Source: CAXBCP01 sp963974055 | GTDB taxonomy: Bacteria; Pseudomonadota; Alphaproteobacteria; MPNO01; UBA830 | Direction: 5' to 3' | NCBI GenBank assembly: GCA_963974055.1 | Contig: CAXBCP010000003.1 | Location: 186,001-250,000 of the forward strand | DNA length: 64,000 nt | Part shown: in pieces, positions 52,476 to 62,179 of the stretch | How the letters are laid out: the number at the start of each line of letters is the position of its first letter | Numbering within the stretch: the stretch's first letter is position 1 | Program-made: the position numbers and the translations under genes | Notes under the pieces: model-generated | Databases searched by the model: none | The model's input: the letters and a program-made list of their open reading frames with translations, nothing else | What the model was told of the DNA's origin: nothing

Positions 52476-53888
52476 ATGTCCGCTCGGGTACTAGTCGTTG
52501 ACGATATTGCCGCAAACGTGCGTTTGCTCGAAGCAAAACTGCTTGTCGAGTATTACGAGGTTCTGACGGCGAATGACGGTGCGACGGCGCTTGAAATCGT
52601 TGCCGAAGCGATGCCGGATATCGTGCTGCTCGACGTCATGATGCCCGGCATGGACGGCTTCGAGGTCTGCCAGAAGATCAAGGAAAACCCGCTGACGGCC
52701 CACATTCCCGTCGTCATGGTCACTGCGCTGAGCGAAGTGTCCGACAGGGTCAAGGGGCTGGAAGCTGGCGCCGACGATTTTCTGACGAAACCGCTGAACG
52801 ATCTCGCCCTGTTCGCCCGGATCCGTTCGCTCGTACGTCTGAAGCGGGCGATGGATGAATGGCGGGCGCGTGAATCCACGTTTACGCAATTCGGTCTCAA
52901 TAACGCGGCAGCGCCTCAGGACGTCGATCCTGCGCTGTTGCAGATCCTGCTGGTCGCCGACGAATACGGCCCGTCGCAACGTATCGTCGATACGCTGACG
53001 GAGGAGGGGTATAGCGTCACCCATTCGGTATCGACCGACGACGCTACAATCAAAGCACTGGACGGCGATTATCATCTTATCCTTGTCGATGACCGGGTGG
53101 GCGGCGACGACGTCCTGCGGTTCTGTTCGCAATTGCGTTCCAGCGGCGTGACGCGTCATGCGCCGATCCTGATCATGCTCGACGAGGGCGATACCGAACG
53201 CCTTGCGAAGGCGCTGGATCTCGGTGTGAACGACTACCTGGTCCGGCCGGTGAACAAGAACGAATTGACGGCGCGTGCGAAAACCCAGATCAGGCGCAAG
53301 CAGTTCGAGGACAATCTCCGCCAGCAATACGAAAAAAGCCTCACCGCAGCGGTCACGGACAGCCTGACCGGTTTGTATAACCGGCGGTATCTCGAAACCC
53401 ATTTTGGCGAACTTTCAAGCGACCTGCGGGGCGGCAGCAAGCCGATCTCCATCCTGATAATGGACGTCGACCACTTCAAGGCCGTCAATGACGATCACGG
53501 CCATGCCGCCGGCGATATGGTATTGCAGGGGCTGGCCCAGCGCGTGCTTGGCGGAATCCGCGGTTTCGATACCGCCATCCGGCTTGGTGGCGAGGAATTC
53601 GTTGTTCTGATGCCCAATGTCGAGGGCCGGTCTGCCATTGTCGCGGCCAACCGCCTGCGCGAGATGATCGAAGCCGAACCGTTCCGAATTGCGGATGACG
53701 AAGAACCGCTCGCGGTGACGGTAAGCATCGGCGTTGCGACCGGGGCTGCGGGAGAGGTCGAGCTCAACGACCTGCTCGAGCGGGCCGATCAGGCGCTTTA
53801 CACCGCCAAAAACGCCGGACGGAACAGGGTCGAAGTCGCCGCAGACACCACGGCGGTCAACCCGCTGCCGGAAGCGGCGCGGGCTTAG
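52476..53888 (+). CDS. pleD: PleD-type diguanylate cyclase response regulator
   Basis: A 470-residue protein with two receiver domains and a GGDEF domain. The first receiver (1-125) has Asp53 as phosphorylation site. The second (about 155-275) is a weaker dimerisation adaptor. The GGDEF domain has GGEEF at 371-375 and an intact inhibitory site Arg362-Asp365 (RGFD) five residues before it. PleD makes cyclic di-GMP at one cell pole during differentiation. The ATG follows a GGG-rich leader 12 bases after divK, so the two form one operon. Confidence 0.96.
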   Translation: MSARVLVVDDIAANVRLLEAKLLVEYYEVLTANDGATALEIVAEAMPDIVLLDVMMPGMDGFEVCQKIKENPLTAHIPVVMVTALSEVSDRVKGLEAGADDFLTKPLNDLALFARIRSLVRLKRAMDEWRARESTFTQFGLNNAAAPQDVDPALLQILLVADEYGPSQRIVDTLTEEGYSVTHSVSTDDATIKALDGDYHLILVDDRVGGDDVLRFCSQLRSSGVTRHAPILIMLDEGDTERLAKALDLGVNDYLVRPVNKNELTARAKTQIRRKQFEDNLRQQYEKSLTAAVTDSLTGLYNRRYLETHFGELSSDLRGGSKPISILIMDVDHFKAVNDDHGHAAGDMVLQGLAQRVLGGIRGFDTAIRLGGEEFVVLMPNVEGRSAIVAANRLREMIEAEPFRIADDEEPLAVTVSIGVATGAAGEVELNDLLERADQALYTAKNAGRNRVEVAADTTAVNPLPEAARA

Positions 53889-53953
53889 ATACCGGCCCGC
53901 TTCGGGGCATGGGGCGCCGGACGTAAGGCGTCAGAATATCGCTTCGGAAACAA

Positions 53954-53980
53954 AAAATGCCGCCCTGAGGGCGGCATTTT
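53954..53980. terminator. Bidirectional Rho-independent terminator
   Basis: A perfect 12-bp stem (53954-53965 with 53969-53980) around a TGA loop, with A/T runs at both ends. It ends pleD (plus) and rpmG (minus). Confidence 0.9.
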
Positions 53981-53999
53981 GCGTTGGGCGTTTCGGCCT

Positions 54000-54167
54000 T
54001 TATTTGATTTTCGCTTCCTTGAAAGCGACATGCTTGCGGGCAACCGGATCGTATTTACGGAATTCCAGTTTCTCGGTCTGCGTACGCGGGTTTTTCTTGG
54101 CGACATAGAAATAGCCGGTATCCGCAGTGCTCAGCAGTTTGACGACGATCGTGTTGTTTTTGGCCAT
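54000..54167 (-). CDS. rpmG: 50S ribosomal protein L33
   Basis: A 55-residue L33 (MAKNNTIVVKLLSTADTGYFYVAKKN at the start, ending FKEAKIK). It is too short for a 60-codon cut-off. The TGYFYVAKKNPRT and KLEFRKYDPVARKHV segments are diagnostic. It lacks the CxxC pairs of the zinc-binding form, so it is the zinc-independent type usual in proteobacteria. AGGAG lies 5-7 bases before the ATG. It sits next to divK-pleD, as often in this class. Confidence 0.96.
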   Translation of the reverse strand: MAKNNTIVVKLLSTADTGYFYVAKKNPRTQTEKLEFRKYDPVARKHVAFKEAKIK

Positions 54168-54287
54168 TCTATTTCTCCTGAAATGCAGGACCTCAAAATT
54201 TGCCGGAACCTGACGGTTTCCGGGTCGGCTGTCAAGGATTTGGTGCGCAATACGGCGCCTGAATTAATCCCCGAATTATTCAATCCG

Positions 54288-55823
54288 TTAACGCTGGGCG
54301 ATGGCGGCTCCGCCGTCTTTCAGCGCCCGCGCATAGAGCGATTCATGTTCCAGCAGATACCTTGCGATCTCCTGGTCTTCGCTACGTTTCTTGTCGGAAG
54401 GCGGGCATTGCTCCCGGGCAAGAGCGGGATTGCTCCGGATTGCATGGCGTGACGACAGTACGGTGCCCAGCGCCGCGCCGGCGGCCGGGCTGTCGGCACG
54501 TATGGCCTTCATCATGTCGTTCATGGGGGTCGCGGCGGCGGAGGTACAGATCGCCGGTATAACGCCGTGTCCATGCAGGTTGAATCCGGCCGGCGCGATC
54601 ATATGGGCCCATGTCAGCGTCAGTTCTCCCCCGTTCGGCAGGCGGATGATCGTCTGAACGCTGCCCTTGCCGAATGAAGACGCCCCGACGACGACCGCGC
54701 GCCCACGGTCGCGAAGCGCTGCAGCGACGATCTCCGATGCCGATGCCGACCTGCCGTTGATAAGTATGGCGATGGGGGTTTTTTGAATTCGTTCGCCCCA
54801 GGACGCGTTGAAGGTCTGGTTGGCGCGGCGATGCCGTCCCCTGGTCGAAATGATCAGGCCGTCGTTGAGGAAGAAATCGGCGACCGCGACCGCCTGATCG
54901 AGCAGGCCGCCGGGATTGCCGCGCAGATCGAGCACGATCCCGTGCAGATCCCGGGTGTCGCGTCGTTCGGCCGCCGCGAGGACCTTGCCGAGGCTGCGCG
55001 ATGTTCCCTGGTTGAATCCTGAAATCCGGATCGTGAGAATGCCTCGTTCCCGAGTGGCCGTAACGGTGGGCAGGATGATATGGGCGCGAACAACGCCGAC
55101 CCGGAGCGGCGACGGTGCGCCTGTCCGGACGATGGTCAGATTCGCGCGGCTATGCACCGGACCGCGCAGATGTGCCACCACAGCGCGCTGTTTGAGCCCG
55201 GAAAGTGCGGTATCCCCGACATGGGTGATATGATCGCCGGGTTTCAGCGCGGCTTTTGCCGCCGGTGTTCCGGCGTGGACCTTCTCGACATAGGTTTCGC
55301 CTTTGTCATGGCGGATGGTCACGCCAAGCCCGCCGAAGCCTTCGCGGCGGGCGCGTGTGTTGCGCGCCTGCTGCGGTGTTTCGTAACGGGTGTAGCGGTC
55401 GAGCTTCGAAAAACCGCCGCGGAAAAAATCGGCGAGTACGCTTTCGGGGTCCGCTTCGTCGAGCTGCGACGCTTCCAGGCGGGCATGTCGCAGGGCATTG
55501 GCGACGATCGCCGCCCAGGCTTCATGATCGTTGTCGCCAGGGGACGCCCAGTCCGCGAGAAGGCGATTATCGTACAGAAGTTCGATCCGGCGGGGCTTTT
55601 CGGCAATTTCGATCAGCGAATCCGTCTTCGACAGCGCGCTTATGCCGGCAAGCGAAACCGACCGGATTGTCACCGCTTCGGCATATCGCAGGTCGATATT
55701 CCTGAAGGCGGTTTCGAGAACCAGCCGTTCGCGGCTTTCAAGAGGGGACTCCGTCGCCGGGTTTACGCACGCCGCCAGGCCGAACACCGCGCCCGCCGCG
55801 AAGAGATGGATCGCCCTGCCCAT
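54288..55823 (-). CDS. S41-family C-terminal-processing protease, lipoprotein
   Basis: A 511-residue serine protease. The lipobox GLAAC puts the lipid-anchored Cys at residue 19. A helical region, a PDZ domain (about 150-240) and the S41 catalytic domain follow. The dyad is Ser361 (SASAS) and Lys386 (FGKGSVQ), 25 residues apart as in Prc/CtpA. ATG at 55821-55823 is chosen because it gives a normal lipoprotein signal with GGTGG upstream. An ATG at 55907 would add 28 basic residues. It is a stand-alone gene. A role in envelope protein turnover is likely, with targets unknown. Confidence 0.87.
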   Translation of the reverse strand: MGRAIHLFAAGAVFGLAACVNPATESPLESRERLVLETAFRNIDLRYAEAVTIRSVSLAGISALSKTDSLIEIAEKPRRIELLYDNRLLADWASPGDNDHEAWAAIVANALRHARLEASQLDEADPESVLADFFRGGFSKLDRYTRYETPQQARNTRARREGFGGLGVTIRHDKGETYVEKVHAGTPAAKAALKPGDHITHVGDTALSGLKQRAVVAHLRGPVHSRANLTIVRTGAPSPLRVGVVRAHIILPTVTATRERGILTIRISGFNQGTSRSLGKVLAAAERRDTRDLHGIVLDLRGNPGGLLDQAVAVADFFLNDGLIISTRGRHRRANQTFNASWGERIQKTPIAILINGRSASASEIVAAALRDRGRAVVVGASSFGKGSVQTIIRLPNGGELTLTWAHMIAPAGFNLHGHGVIPAICTSAAATPMNDMMKAIRADSPAAGAALGTVLSSRHAIRSNPALAREQCPPSDKKRSEDQEIARYLLEHESLYARALKDGGAAIAQR

Positions 55824-55996
55824 CAGCGTCCACCCGGCAGTGCCGTTAAGACGGGGAACGCGGCGCAACTGACTGTTCTTTCGGCGTTTCGCGATGGTTC
55901 GCATCATCCCTGCATTCAGGCAAAACCGGGCGCAATCGGCGCCAGCGTGACCCCCTAAATTACCCTTGTCTGTATAGAATGCGAATTAACTTTTCG

Positions 55997-58243
55997 TTAG
56001 CCGGGTTTTTTGGGCTTGTGCTTTCGTTTGCCCTTGTTTTTATTCGGCTTTTTCGAGGCCTTCCCTTTGCGCGGCGGCGTGGCGGGGCGCGCCGGGTGGT
56101 TGTCGGCAATCGAGAACGCCATGGAGCCGGTATGCACGTTCGCCTGTTCCAGGCGGACGGTGACGGCATTGCCGATCGTGTATACCACGCCGGTGCTGCG
56201 GCCCTTGATCCACTGTTTCTGTCCGTCGAAATCGAAGCGGTCATCGCCCATCATCGACATCGGTACCAGGCCGTCCGCGCCGGTTTCGTCCAGGCTGACG
56301 AACAGGCCCGCCCGGTGAACGCCGTTCACCCGGGCTGCGAACCGGGCGCCGACCTGATCCGCCAGGTAGATCGTCGTGAACCGGTCGACGGCTTCGCGCT
56401 CCGCGTCGACCGCGCGGCGCTCAGTGAACGAAATATGCTTGCCCAGTTCGGCAAACCGGTCGCCGTCATCCGGCCGCAGGCCGTCATCGCCGAGCCCGTA
56501 GGCGGTGATCAGGGAGCGATGGACCAGGAGGTCCGAATACCGCCGTATGGGCGACGTAAAATGCGCATAGCGCCGCAGGGCGAGGCCGAAATGGCCCAGG
56601 TTGCTGGGGCTATAGGCCGCCTGAGCCTGGGACCGGAGAACGGCCATATTGACCGTCTGCATCGCCGGCTTGCCTGCCACCTGCGCGACGATCCGCTGGA
56701 AAAGTTCGGGTTTGATTACCTGGCCCTTGGCGAACCTGATACCGACCGAGGACAGGGTTTCCCGCAATCCCTCTACCTTTTCCGGGGACGGCTGATCGTG
56801 GACCCGGTACATGCAGGGGGCGTTCTTGTGTTCAAGCGCTTCGGCCGCCGCGACATTCGCCAGGATCATGAACTCTTCGATCAGGCGGTGACTGTCGAGC
56901 CGCGCTACCGGTTCGATCCCGGTCAGGTTGCCCTTTTGATCCAGTTTTACCTTGCGTTCCGGCAGCTCGAGATCGATTGTGCCGCGCCGGATACGGGCGG
57001 CCTGCAGTGCTTCGAAAGCGCCGTACAGGGGCGTTATCACATCGTCGATCAACGGGCCCGCCGTGTCGTCGGGGCGGCCATTGCGGGCGGCGTCGACCTG
57101 CTCGTAGGTCAGGCGCGCGGCCGAGCGCATAAGGCCGCGAACGAATTCGTGCCGGTGCATGTTCCCGTCGGCATCGATCCACATATGGACCGCAAGACAT
57201 CCGCGATCCTCATTCGGCACCAGCGAACACAGGCCGTTCGACAGGGCCTCCGGCAGCATCGGCACCACACGGTCCGGGAAATAGACGGAATTGCCGCGGT
57301 CATGGGCGTCGACATCGAGCGGCTTGCCGGGGCGGACGTACCAGGACACATCGGCGATTGCGACAATCAGGTGCCAGCCGCCCTTGTTGGCGCTGTCGGG
57401 ATCGGATTCGGCCCAAACGGCGTCGTCGAAATCCCTTGCATCGGCGCCGTCGATCGTGACCAGCGGGATTTTGCGCAGGTCCGTTCGTCCTTTCTGCGTG
57501 ACCGGTTTTGCGGCTTCGGCGTCGGCGACGGCCTCCGGCGCGAACTCGGTCGGAATATCGTTGGAATGAATCGCGATCAGGCTGGGTGCGCGCGGTCCGG
57601 TGGCATCGCCGACGATTTCGGCGACGCGCGCCTGGGGCAGTCCGAAACTGCGCCCGCCGGTTGCCTGGGCTTCGACCAGGTCGCCTCTGGAGGCGCCGTT
57701 CTCCTCACCGGGCGGGATCGCGAATTCGGTGCGGATGCGGCGGTTGGTCGGGATTACGCGGCCCTTGCCGCCGACCATCTGAAACACCCCGAGGATGCGC
57801 TGGGGCGCGGCCTGGAGCAGCTTGATGATGCGAGCGGTATAGGTACCGTCCCCGGCAGGCGCGAGCCGTGCGAGGATACGGTCCCCGACGGCGGGGGCAG
57901 GGCCCTTGCTTTCCGTGCTCAGGAAAATGGCCGGCGCGGGGCCTTCGGCGTCCCAGCTGACAGGCCGGGCAACGGGGTCGCCGTCGCGGTCGAGACCGCT
58001 GACCTCGATAACGGCGACATTGGGCAGGGTGCCCGGCTTGCCGAAGCGGCGGCCTTTTCCGCGATCGAGATTTCCCTCGTCGCGAAGGTCGCGCAGGATT
58101 CCGTTCAGCCGCGCCCGGTCGGTTCCCCGGATGTTGAAAGCGCGCGCGATTTCGCGCTTGCCGACGGGGCCCTTATGGCTGCGGACGAATTCCAGGACCT
58201 CGTCTTTGGTCGGGAACGGTACGTTGGCGGGCGATTTGCTCAC
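55997..58243 (-). CDS. rnr: Ribonuclease R
   Basis: A 748-residue RNase II-superfamily 3'-5' exoribonuclease that degrades structured RNA. An N-terminal winged-helix segment (about 1-65), cold-shock domains, the RNB catalytic domain with DGADARDFDDA (265-275) and YCRVHD-like MYRVHDQP, and a C-terminal S1 domain (about 625-710) are seen. The end is a lysine-rich tail (KGKASKKPNKNKGKRKHKPKK) likely to bind RNA. It follows topA by 22 bases, part of a rnr-topA-dprA-plsY set. Confidence 0.96.
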   Translation of the reverse strand: MSKSPANVPFPTKDEVLEFVRSHKGPVGKREIARAFNIRGTDRARLNGILRDLRDEGNLDRGKGRRFGKPGTLPNVAVIEVSGLDRDGDPVARPVSWDAEGPAPAIFLSTESKGPAPAVGDRILARLAPAGDGTYTARIIKLLQAAPQRILGVFQMVGGKGRVIPTNRRIRTEFAIPPGEENGASRGDLVEAQATGGRSFGLPQARVAEIVGDATGPRAPSLIAIHSNDIPTEFAPEAVADAEAAKPVTQKGRTDLRKIPLVTIDGADARDFDDAVWAESDPDSANKGGWHLIVAIADVSWYVRPGKPLDVDAHDRGNSVYFPDRVVPMLPEALSNGLCSLVPNEDRGCLAVHMWIDADGNMHRHEFVRGLMRSAARLTYEQVDAARNGRPDDTAGPLIDDVITPLYGAFEALQAARIRRGTIDLELPERKVKLDQKGNLTGIEPVARLDSHRLIEEFMILANVAAAEALEHKNAPCMYRVHDQPSPEKVEGLRETLSSVGIRFAKGQVIKPELFQRIVAQVAGKPAMQTVNMAVLRSQAQAAYSPSNLGHFGLALRRYAHFTSPIRRYSDLLVHRSLITAYGLGDDGLRPDDGDRFAELGKHISFTERRAVDAEREAVDRFTTIYLADQVGARFAARVNGVHRAGLFVSLDETGADGLVPMSMMGDDRFDFDGQKQWIKGRSTGVVYTIGNAVTVRLEQANVHTGSMAFSIADNHPARPATPPRKGKASKKPNKNKGKRKHKPKKPG

Positions 58244-58265
58244 CGGCGGTATGCCGCGACCGCTG

Positions 58266-60965
58266 TCACGCCTCTTCGCTTGCGCCGGGTACTGCGGCGG
58301 GTTCCGCCTTGGGCGCGGCCTTCGCCTTTGACCCGGATTTGCCCTTGGCTTTGGCCTTGCTCTTGCTCTTCGTCTTCGCCTTTTTGGCTTTCGCTTTCTT
58401 CTTGGTCTTGGCTTTGGTCTTGGCGCCGACTTTTTCGGCCCGGGCGGCGATCAGTTCCACGGCCAGTTCCAGCGACAGCGATTCCGGTTCCATATCGCTT
58501 GGCAGCGACGCATTGATCTTGCCGTGCTTGACGTAGGGACCGTAACGGCCGTCGCGAAGCTCGATCGGCTTGCCGTCATCGGGGTGTTCGCCGATCAGCT
58601 TGCCGGCGGACTTGGCGGCCCGCTTTGCCGGGGCTTCCGCGATGATGGTCACGGCGCGGTTCAGCCCCAGGGTCAGCACGTCGTCATCGGGTTTCAGCTT
58701 CACGTAGCGGTCGCCGACCTTCAGGTACGGACCGAACCGCCCGACACCGGCAAGGATCATCTCCTTGGATTCCGGGTGTTCGCCGATCGGACGCGGCAGC
58801 GACAACAGTGCCAGCGCAAGATCGAGATCGACGTCGGACGGCACCATGCCGCGCAGAAGCGACTGACGTTTCGGTTTCTCCTTCGATCCCTTGACCGCCT
58901 CGCCAAGCTGCACATAGACCCCGAACGGCCCCTTGCGCATAGAAACAGGAAGTTCGGTCGTCGGGTCCGTGCCCAGTTCTTTCGGACCGGTAAAAGCCGC
59001 ATCTTCGTCTTCATTGCCGGTGATGACCGTCAGCGCCGTCGTATGGCCACATTCGGGATAGTTGGAACACCCGATGAAGCCGCCGTTGCGGCCGAGCTTG
59101 AGGCCCAGCCGTCCGTCTTCGCAGGCCGGGCATTTGCGGGGGTTGCTGCCGTCTTCGCGCTCCGGGAAAAAGTGGGGTCCCAGCTCGGCATCCAGCTTGT
59201 CGATCACCTCGGTAATGCGCAAATCCTTGGTCTCGTCGATGGCGGCGGAAAACGCCGTCCAGAAATCCGCCAGCAGCGCCTGCCACTGCATGTCGCCGTT
59301 GGATACGTCGTCGAGCCGGTCTTCGAGGTCGGCCGTAAAGCTGTATTCGACGTAGCGCTTGAAAAATTCGGCCAGGAAGGCCGTCACCATCCGGCCCCGG
59401 TCGTGGGGCGTGAAACGGCGCTGTTCCAGCGTCACGTAGTTGCGGTCCTGCAGGACCTGAAGGATCGAGGCATAGGTCGACGGCCGACCGATGCCGAGCT
59501 CCTCCATCTTACGGACGAGACTGGCCTCGGTATAGCGCGGCGGCGGCTTGGTGAAATGCTGTTCGGGATTTACCGCGCCACGGTTCATGGTTTCGCCTTC
59601 GGACATGGGCGGCAGGATGCGATCCAGTTCGTTGGCCTCCGGCTCGTCGTCGGCGGTTGCCGCGCGTTCGTCCTGGCCTTCCTGATACAGCTTCAGGAAA
59701 CCGTCGAATTTCACGACCGATCCGTTGGCGCGCAGCACGGTTGCGCCGTCCGGCGAAGCGATATCGACGGCGACCTGCTCCATGATGGCGCTTTCCATCT
59801 GGCTGGCCACTGCGCGTTTCCAGATCAGGTCGTAGAGGCGGCGTTCGTCCTCGCCGAGGCGCTGACGGATTTCGTTCGGTTTGCGCGAAAATTCGGTCGG
59901 GCGGATCGCCTCATGGGCTTCCTGCGCGTTTTTCGACTTGTTGCGATACGTGTTGGGCTTTTCCGGCACGTAGTTGTGACCGTATTCCTGGCCGATGGTG
60001 GCGCGGACGGCGACGACGGCTTCCTGGCCCATATTGACGCTGTCGGTACGCATATAGGTAATCAGGCCGACGGTCTCACCGCCGCCGACATCGACGCCTT
60101 CATACAGTTTCTGCGCGGTGCGCATGGTGCGGGTCGCGCCGAACCCGAGCTTCCGGGATGCTTCCTGCTGCATTGTCGATGTCGTGAACGGCGGCGCGGC
60201 GCGGCGGTTGACGGTCTTCCGTTCGACCGATTTGACCGTATAGCCGTGCTTTTCGATCTCGGCGACGGCGGCTTTCGCCGCTTCTTCGTTCGCGATGTCG
60301 TAGCGGTCGAGCTTTTTGCCGTTCAGGTGGGTCAGGCGCGCCGGGACCGCAGCGCCGTTCGCGGTCGTGAAGGCGGCGCCGATTGTCCAGTATTCCTGCG
60401 GATTGAATACCTCGATCTCGGCTTCGCGCTCGCAGATCAGCCGCAGGGCGACCGATTGCACGCGTCCGGCGGACCGCGACCCGGGCAGCTTGCGCCACAG
60501 GATCGGCGACAGGCTGAACCCGACCAGATAGTCGAGCGCGCGCCGCGCCAGGTAGGCGTCGATCATTTCGCGGTTCAGTTCGCGCGGGTTGTTGACCGCG
60601 TCGATGATGGCGTTCTTTGTGACCTCGTGAAACACCACGCGCTTGACGTCGATCCCGTCGAGTGCATTGCGTTCGTTCAGGATTTCCTGCAGATGCCAGG
60701 AAATCGCTTCGCCCTCGCGATCCGGATCGGTTGCGAGATACAGGTGATCCGCGCCGACAATCGCATCCTGGATGGCCTGAAGGTTCTTTTCCGCCTTGGG
60801 ATCGACGGTCCAGATCATCCGGAAATTTTCGTCCGGCTGGACAGAGCCGTCCTTCGACGGCAGGTCGCGGACATGCCCGTAGCTTGCCAGAACCGTGAAA
60901 TTCGGGCCGAGATACTTGTTGATGGTCTTCGCCTTGGCGGGCGATTCGACGACGACTACGTCCAT
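58266..60965 (-). CDS. topA: DNA topoisomerase I
   Basis: An 899-residue type IA topoisomerase that relaxes negative supercoils. The Toprim residues are Glu7 (VVESPAKAK) and Asp80/Asp82/Glu84 (ATDPDREGE). The active-site Tyr304 lies in LITYMRTDSVN. After the core there is one zinc finger (CPACEDG, CSNYPECGH) and about five TopA C-terminal repeats. The last 60 residues are a Lys/Ala-rich basic tail common in alphaproteobacteria and thought to touch DNA. It lies downstream of dprA by 61 bases. Confidence 0.96.
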   Translation of the reverse strand: MDVVVVESPAKAKTINKYLGPNFTVLASYGHVRDLPSKDGSVQPDENFRMIWTVDPKAEKNLQAIQDAIVGADHLYLATDPDREGEAISWHLQEILNERNALDGIDVKRVVFHEVTKNAIIDAVNNPRELNREMIDAYLARRALDYLVGFSLSPILWRKLPGSRSAGRVQSVALRLICEREAEIEVFNPQEYWTIGAAFTTANGAAVPARLTHLNGKKLDRYDIANEEAAKAAVAEIEKHGYTVKSVERKTVNRRAAPPFTTSTMQQEASRKLGFGATRTMRTAQKLYEGVDVGGGETVGLITYMRTDSVNMGQEAVVAVRATIGQEYGHNYVPEKPNTYRNKSKNAQEAHEAIRPTEFSRKPNEIRQRLGEDERRLYDLIWKRAVASQMESAIMEQVAVDIASPDGATVLRANGSVVKFDGFLKLYQEGQDERAATADDEPEANELDRILPPMSEGETMNRGAVNPEQHFTKPPPRYTEASLVRKMEELGIGRPSTYASILQVLQDRNYVTLEQRRFTPHDRGRMVTAFLAEFFKRYVEYSFTADLEDRLDDVSNGDMQWQALLADFWTAFSAAIDETKDLRITEVIDKLDAELGPHFFPEREDGSNPRKCPACEDGRLGLKLGRNGGFIGCSNYPECGHTTALTVITGNEDEDAAFTGPKELGTDPTTELPVSMRKGPFGVYVQLGEAVKGSKEKPKRQSLLRGMVPSDVDLDLALALLSLPRPIGEHPESKEMILAGVGRFGPYLKVGDRYVKLKPDDDVLTLGLNRAVTIIAEAPAKRAAKSAGKLIGEHPDDGKPIELRDGRYGPYVKHGKINASLPSDMEPESLSLELAVELIAARAEKVGAKTKAKTKKKAKAKKAKTKSKSKAKAKGKSGSKAKAAPKAEPAAVPGASEEA

Positions 60966-61026
60966 GATTACCGATTTTTCAGTTCGTGGGCGACGTTACC
61001 TTACGGAACGTTGGTTGCCACATTGT

Positions 61027-62148
61027 TTATAAAACCAGCGAGATCCGGTTGCCCGGGTGTCTCTCAATCCGCCCTGCAAGTTCAAGTTCGAGCAGCGAAC
61101 TCTGGACGGCGGCGGCAGACATGTGGCATTCGCGAACCAGTTCGTCAACACCTGTTGGTGTGGCCCCCAGCAATTCGATGATCTTCTCGTGCGCCTCCAG
61201 CGGCTCTGTTTCGTCTTTTGTTTCAGGGGGTTGGACAGGGCGCGCCGGCAGGTTGCGGGGCTGCGGTTTCAGGGTCTGATGCGCCACCGCCTCGATGATA
61301 TCGGCCGCATTTTCGGTCAGAACGGCCCCCTGACGAATCAGGTCGTTGGTTCCCCGGCAGCGCGGATCGCGGGGCGATCCGGGGACGGCGAATACTTCGC
61401 GCCCCTGTTCGAGCGCCAGGCGGGACGTGATCAGCGACCCGGATTTCAATGCGGCCTCGACCACCAGAACGCCGCGGGCGAGGCCGGAGATAAGCCGGTT
61501 CCGGGCCGGGAAGTGCCGCGCGGTGGGCTGCGTGCCGACCGGCTGCTCGGATACCAGCGCGCCCCGTGCGGCTATATCCTGCTGGAGGTCTTCGTGTTCC
61601 GGCGGATAGACGACATCAATACCGCCGGCGACGGCGGCAACGGTCCCGGTGGACAGGGCGCCCGTATGCGCGGCGGCATCGATCCCGCGGGCGAGGCCCG
61701 ACACGACGACAAAGCCCGCTTCGCCGAGCTGGCCGGCTATTTCCCCGGCGAACCGGCGGCCATGGGACGAGGCGTTCCTGGCCCCGACGATAGCGATCGC
61801 CGGCGCCGACAGCATCGCGGTATCTCCTTTTACGAACAATACCGGCGGCGGGTCGGCGATTGCCGCCAGGGTTTCCGGATAATCCGGTTCGCACAGGGCG
61901 ACCATGCGGCCGTCGTGACTGCGAAGTGTCGCCAGTTCGGCGGCGGCGCGATCCGGGTGGGGGATGGTGAATTTGCGGCGTCCGCCGCCGCGCCGGGACA
62001 GTTCCGGCAGGGCATCCAGGGCGTTGCCGGCGGTCCCGAAGCGATCCAGGAGCTCCGCGAACAGGCGCGGGCCCACATTCGGGGTCCGGATCAGGCGGAG
62101 CCAGTCGATCCGTTCCGCGTCGCTCAGGGGTTTGAGGACACTCTCCAT
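61027..62148 (-). CDS. dprA: DNA-processing protein DprA
   Basis: A 373-residue DprA/Smf protein, which loads RecA on incoming single-stranded DNA during natural transformation. The N-terminal helical part is followed by the Rossmann domain (about 105-310) with VGARNASSHGRRFAGEIAG, VVSGLARGIDAAAHTGAL, ARHFPARNRLISGLA and EALKSGSLITSRLALEQGREVFAVPGSP-like segments. A C-terminal winged helix (about 320-373) closes it. ATG at 62146-62148 has GCAGG upstream. It lies 31 bases after plsY. Competence pilus genes are not in the window. Confidence 0.95.
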   Translation of the reverse strand: MESVLKPLSDAERIDWLRLIRTPNVGPRLFAELLDRFGTAGNALDALPELSRRGGGRRKFTIPHPDRAAAELATLRSHDGRMVALCEPDYPETLAAIADPPPVLFVKGDTAMLSAPAIAIVGARNASSHGRRFAGEIAGQLGEAGFVVVSGLARGIDAAAHTGALSTGTVAAVAGGIDVVYPPEHEDLQQDIAARGALVSEQPVGTQPTARHFPARNRLISGLARGVLVVEAALKSGSLITSRLALEQGREVFAVPGSPRDPRCRGTNDLIRQGAVLTENAADIIEAVAHQTLKPQPRNLPARPVQPPETKDETEPLEAHEKIIELLGATPTGVDELVRECHMSAAAVQSSLLELELAGRIERHPGNRISLVL

Positions 62149-62179
62149 CCTGCAACGATGGGTGGCGTCGGGCGTCGGG

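Noticed and set aside
55979..61181. Very long plus-strand frames (845 and 885 codons) opposite rnr and topA
   Set aside because: The minus strand carries unmistakable rnr and topA motifs. The plus frames come from codon bias and show no family likeness.
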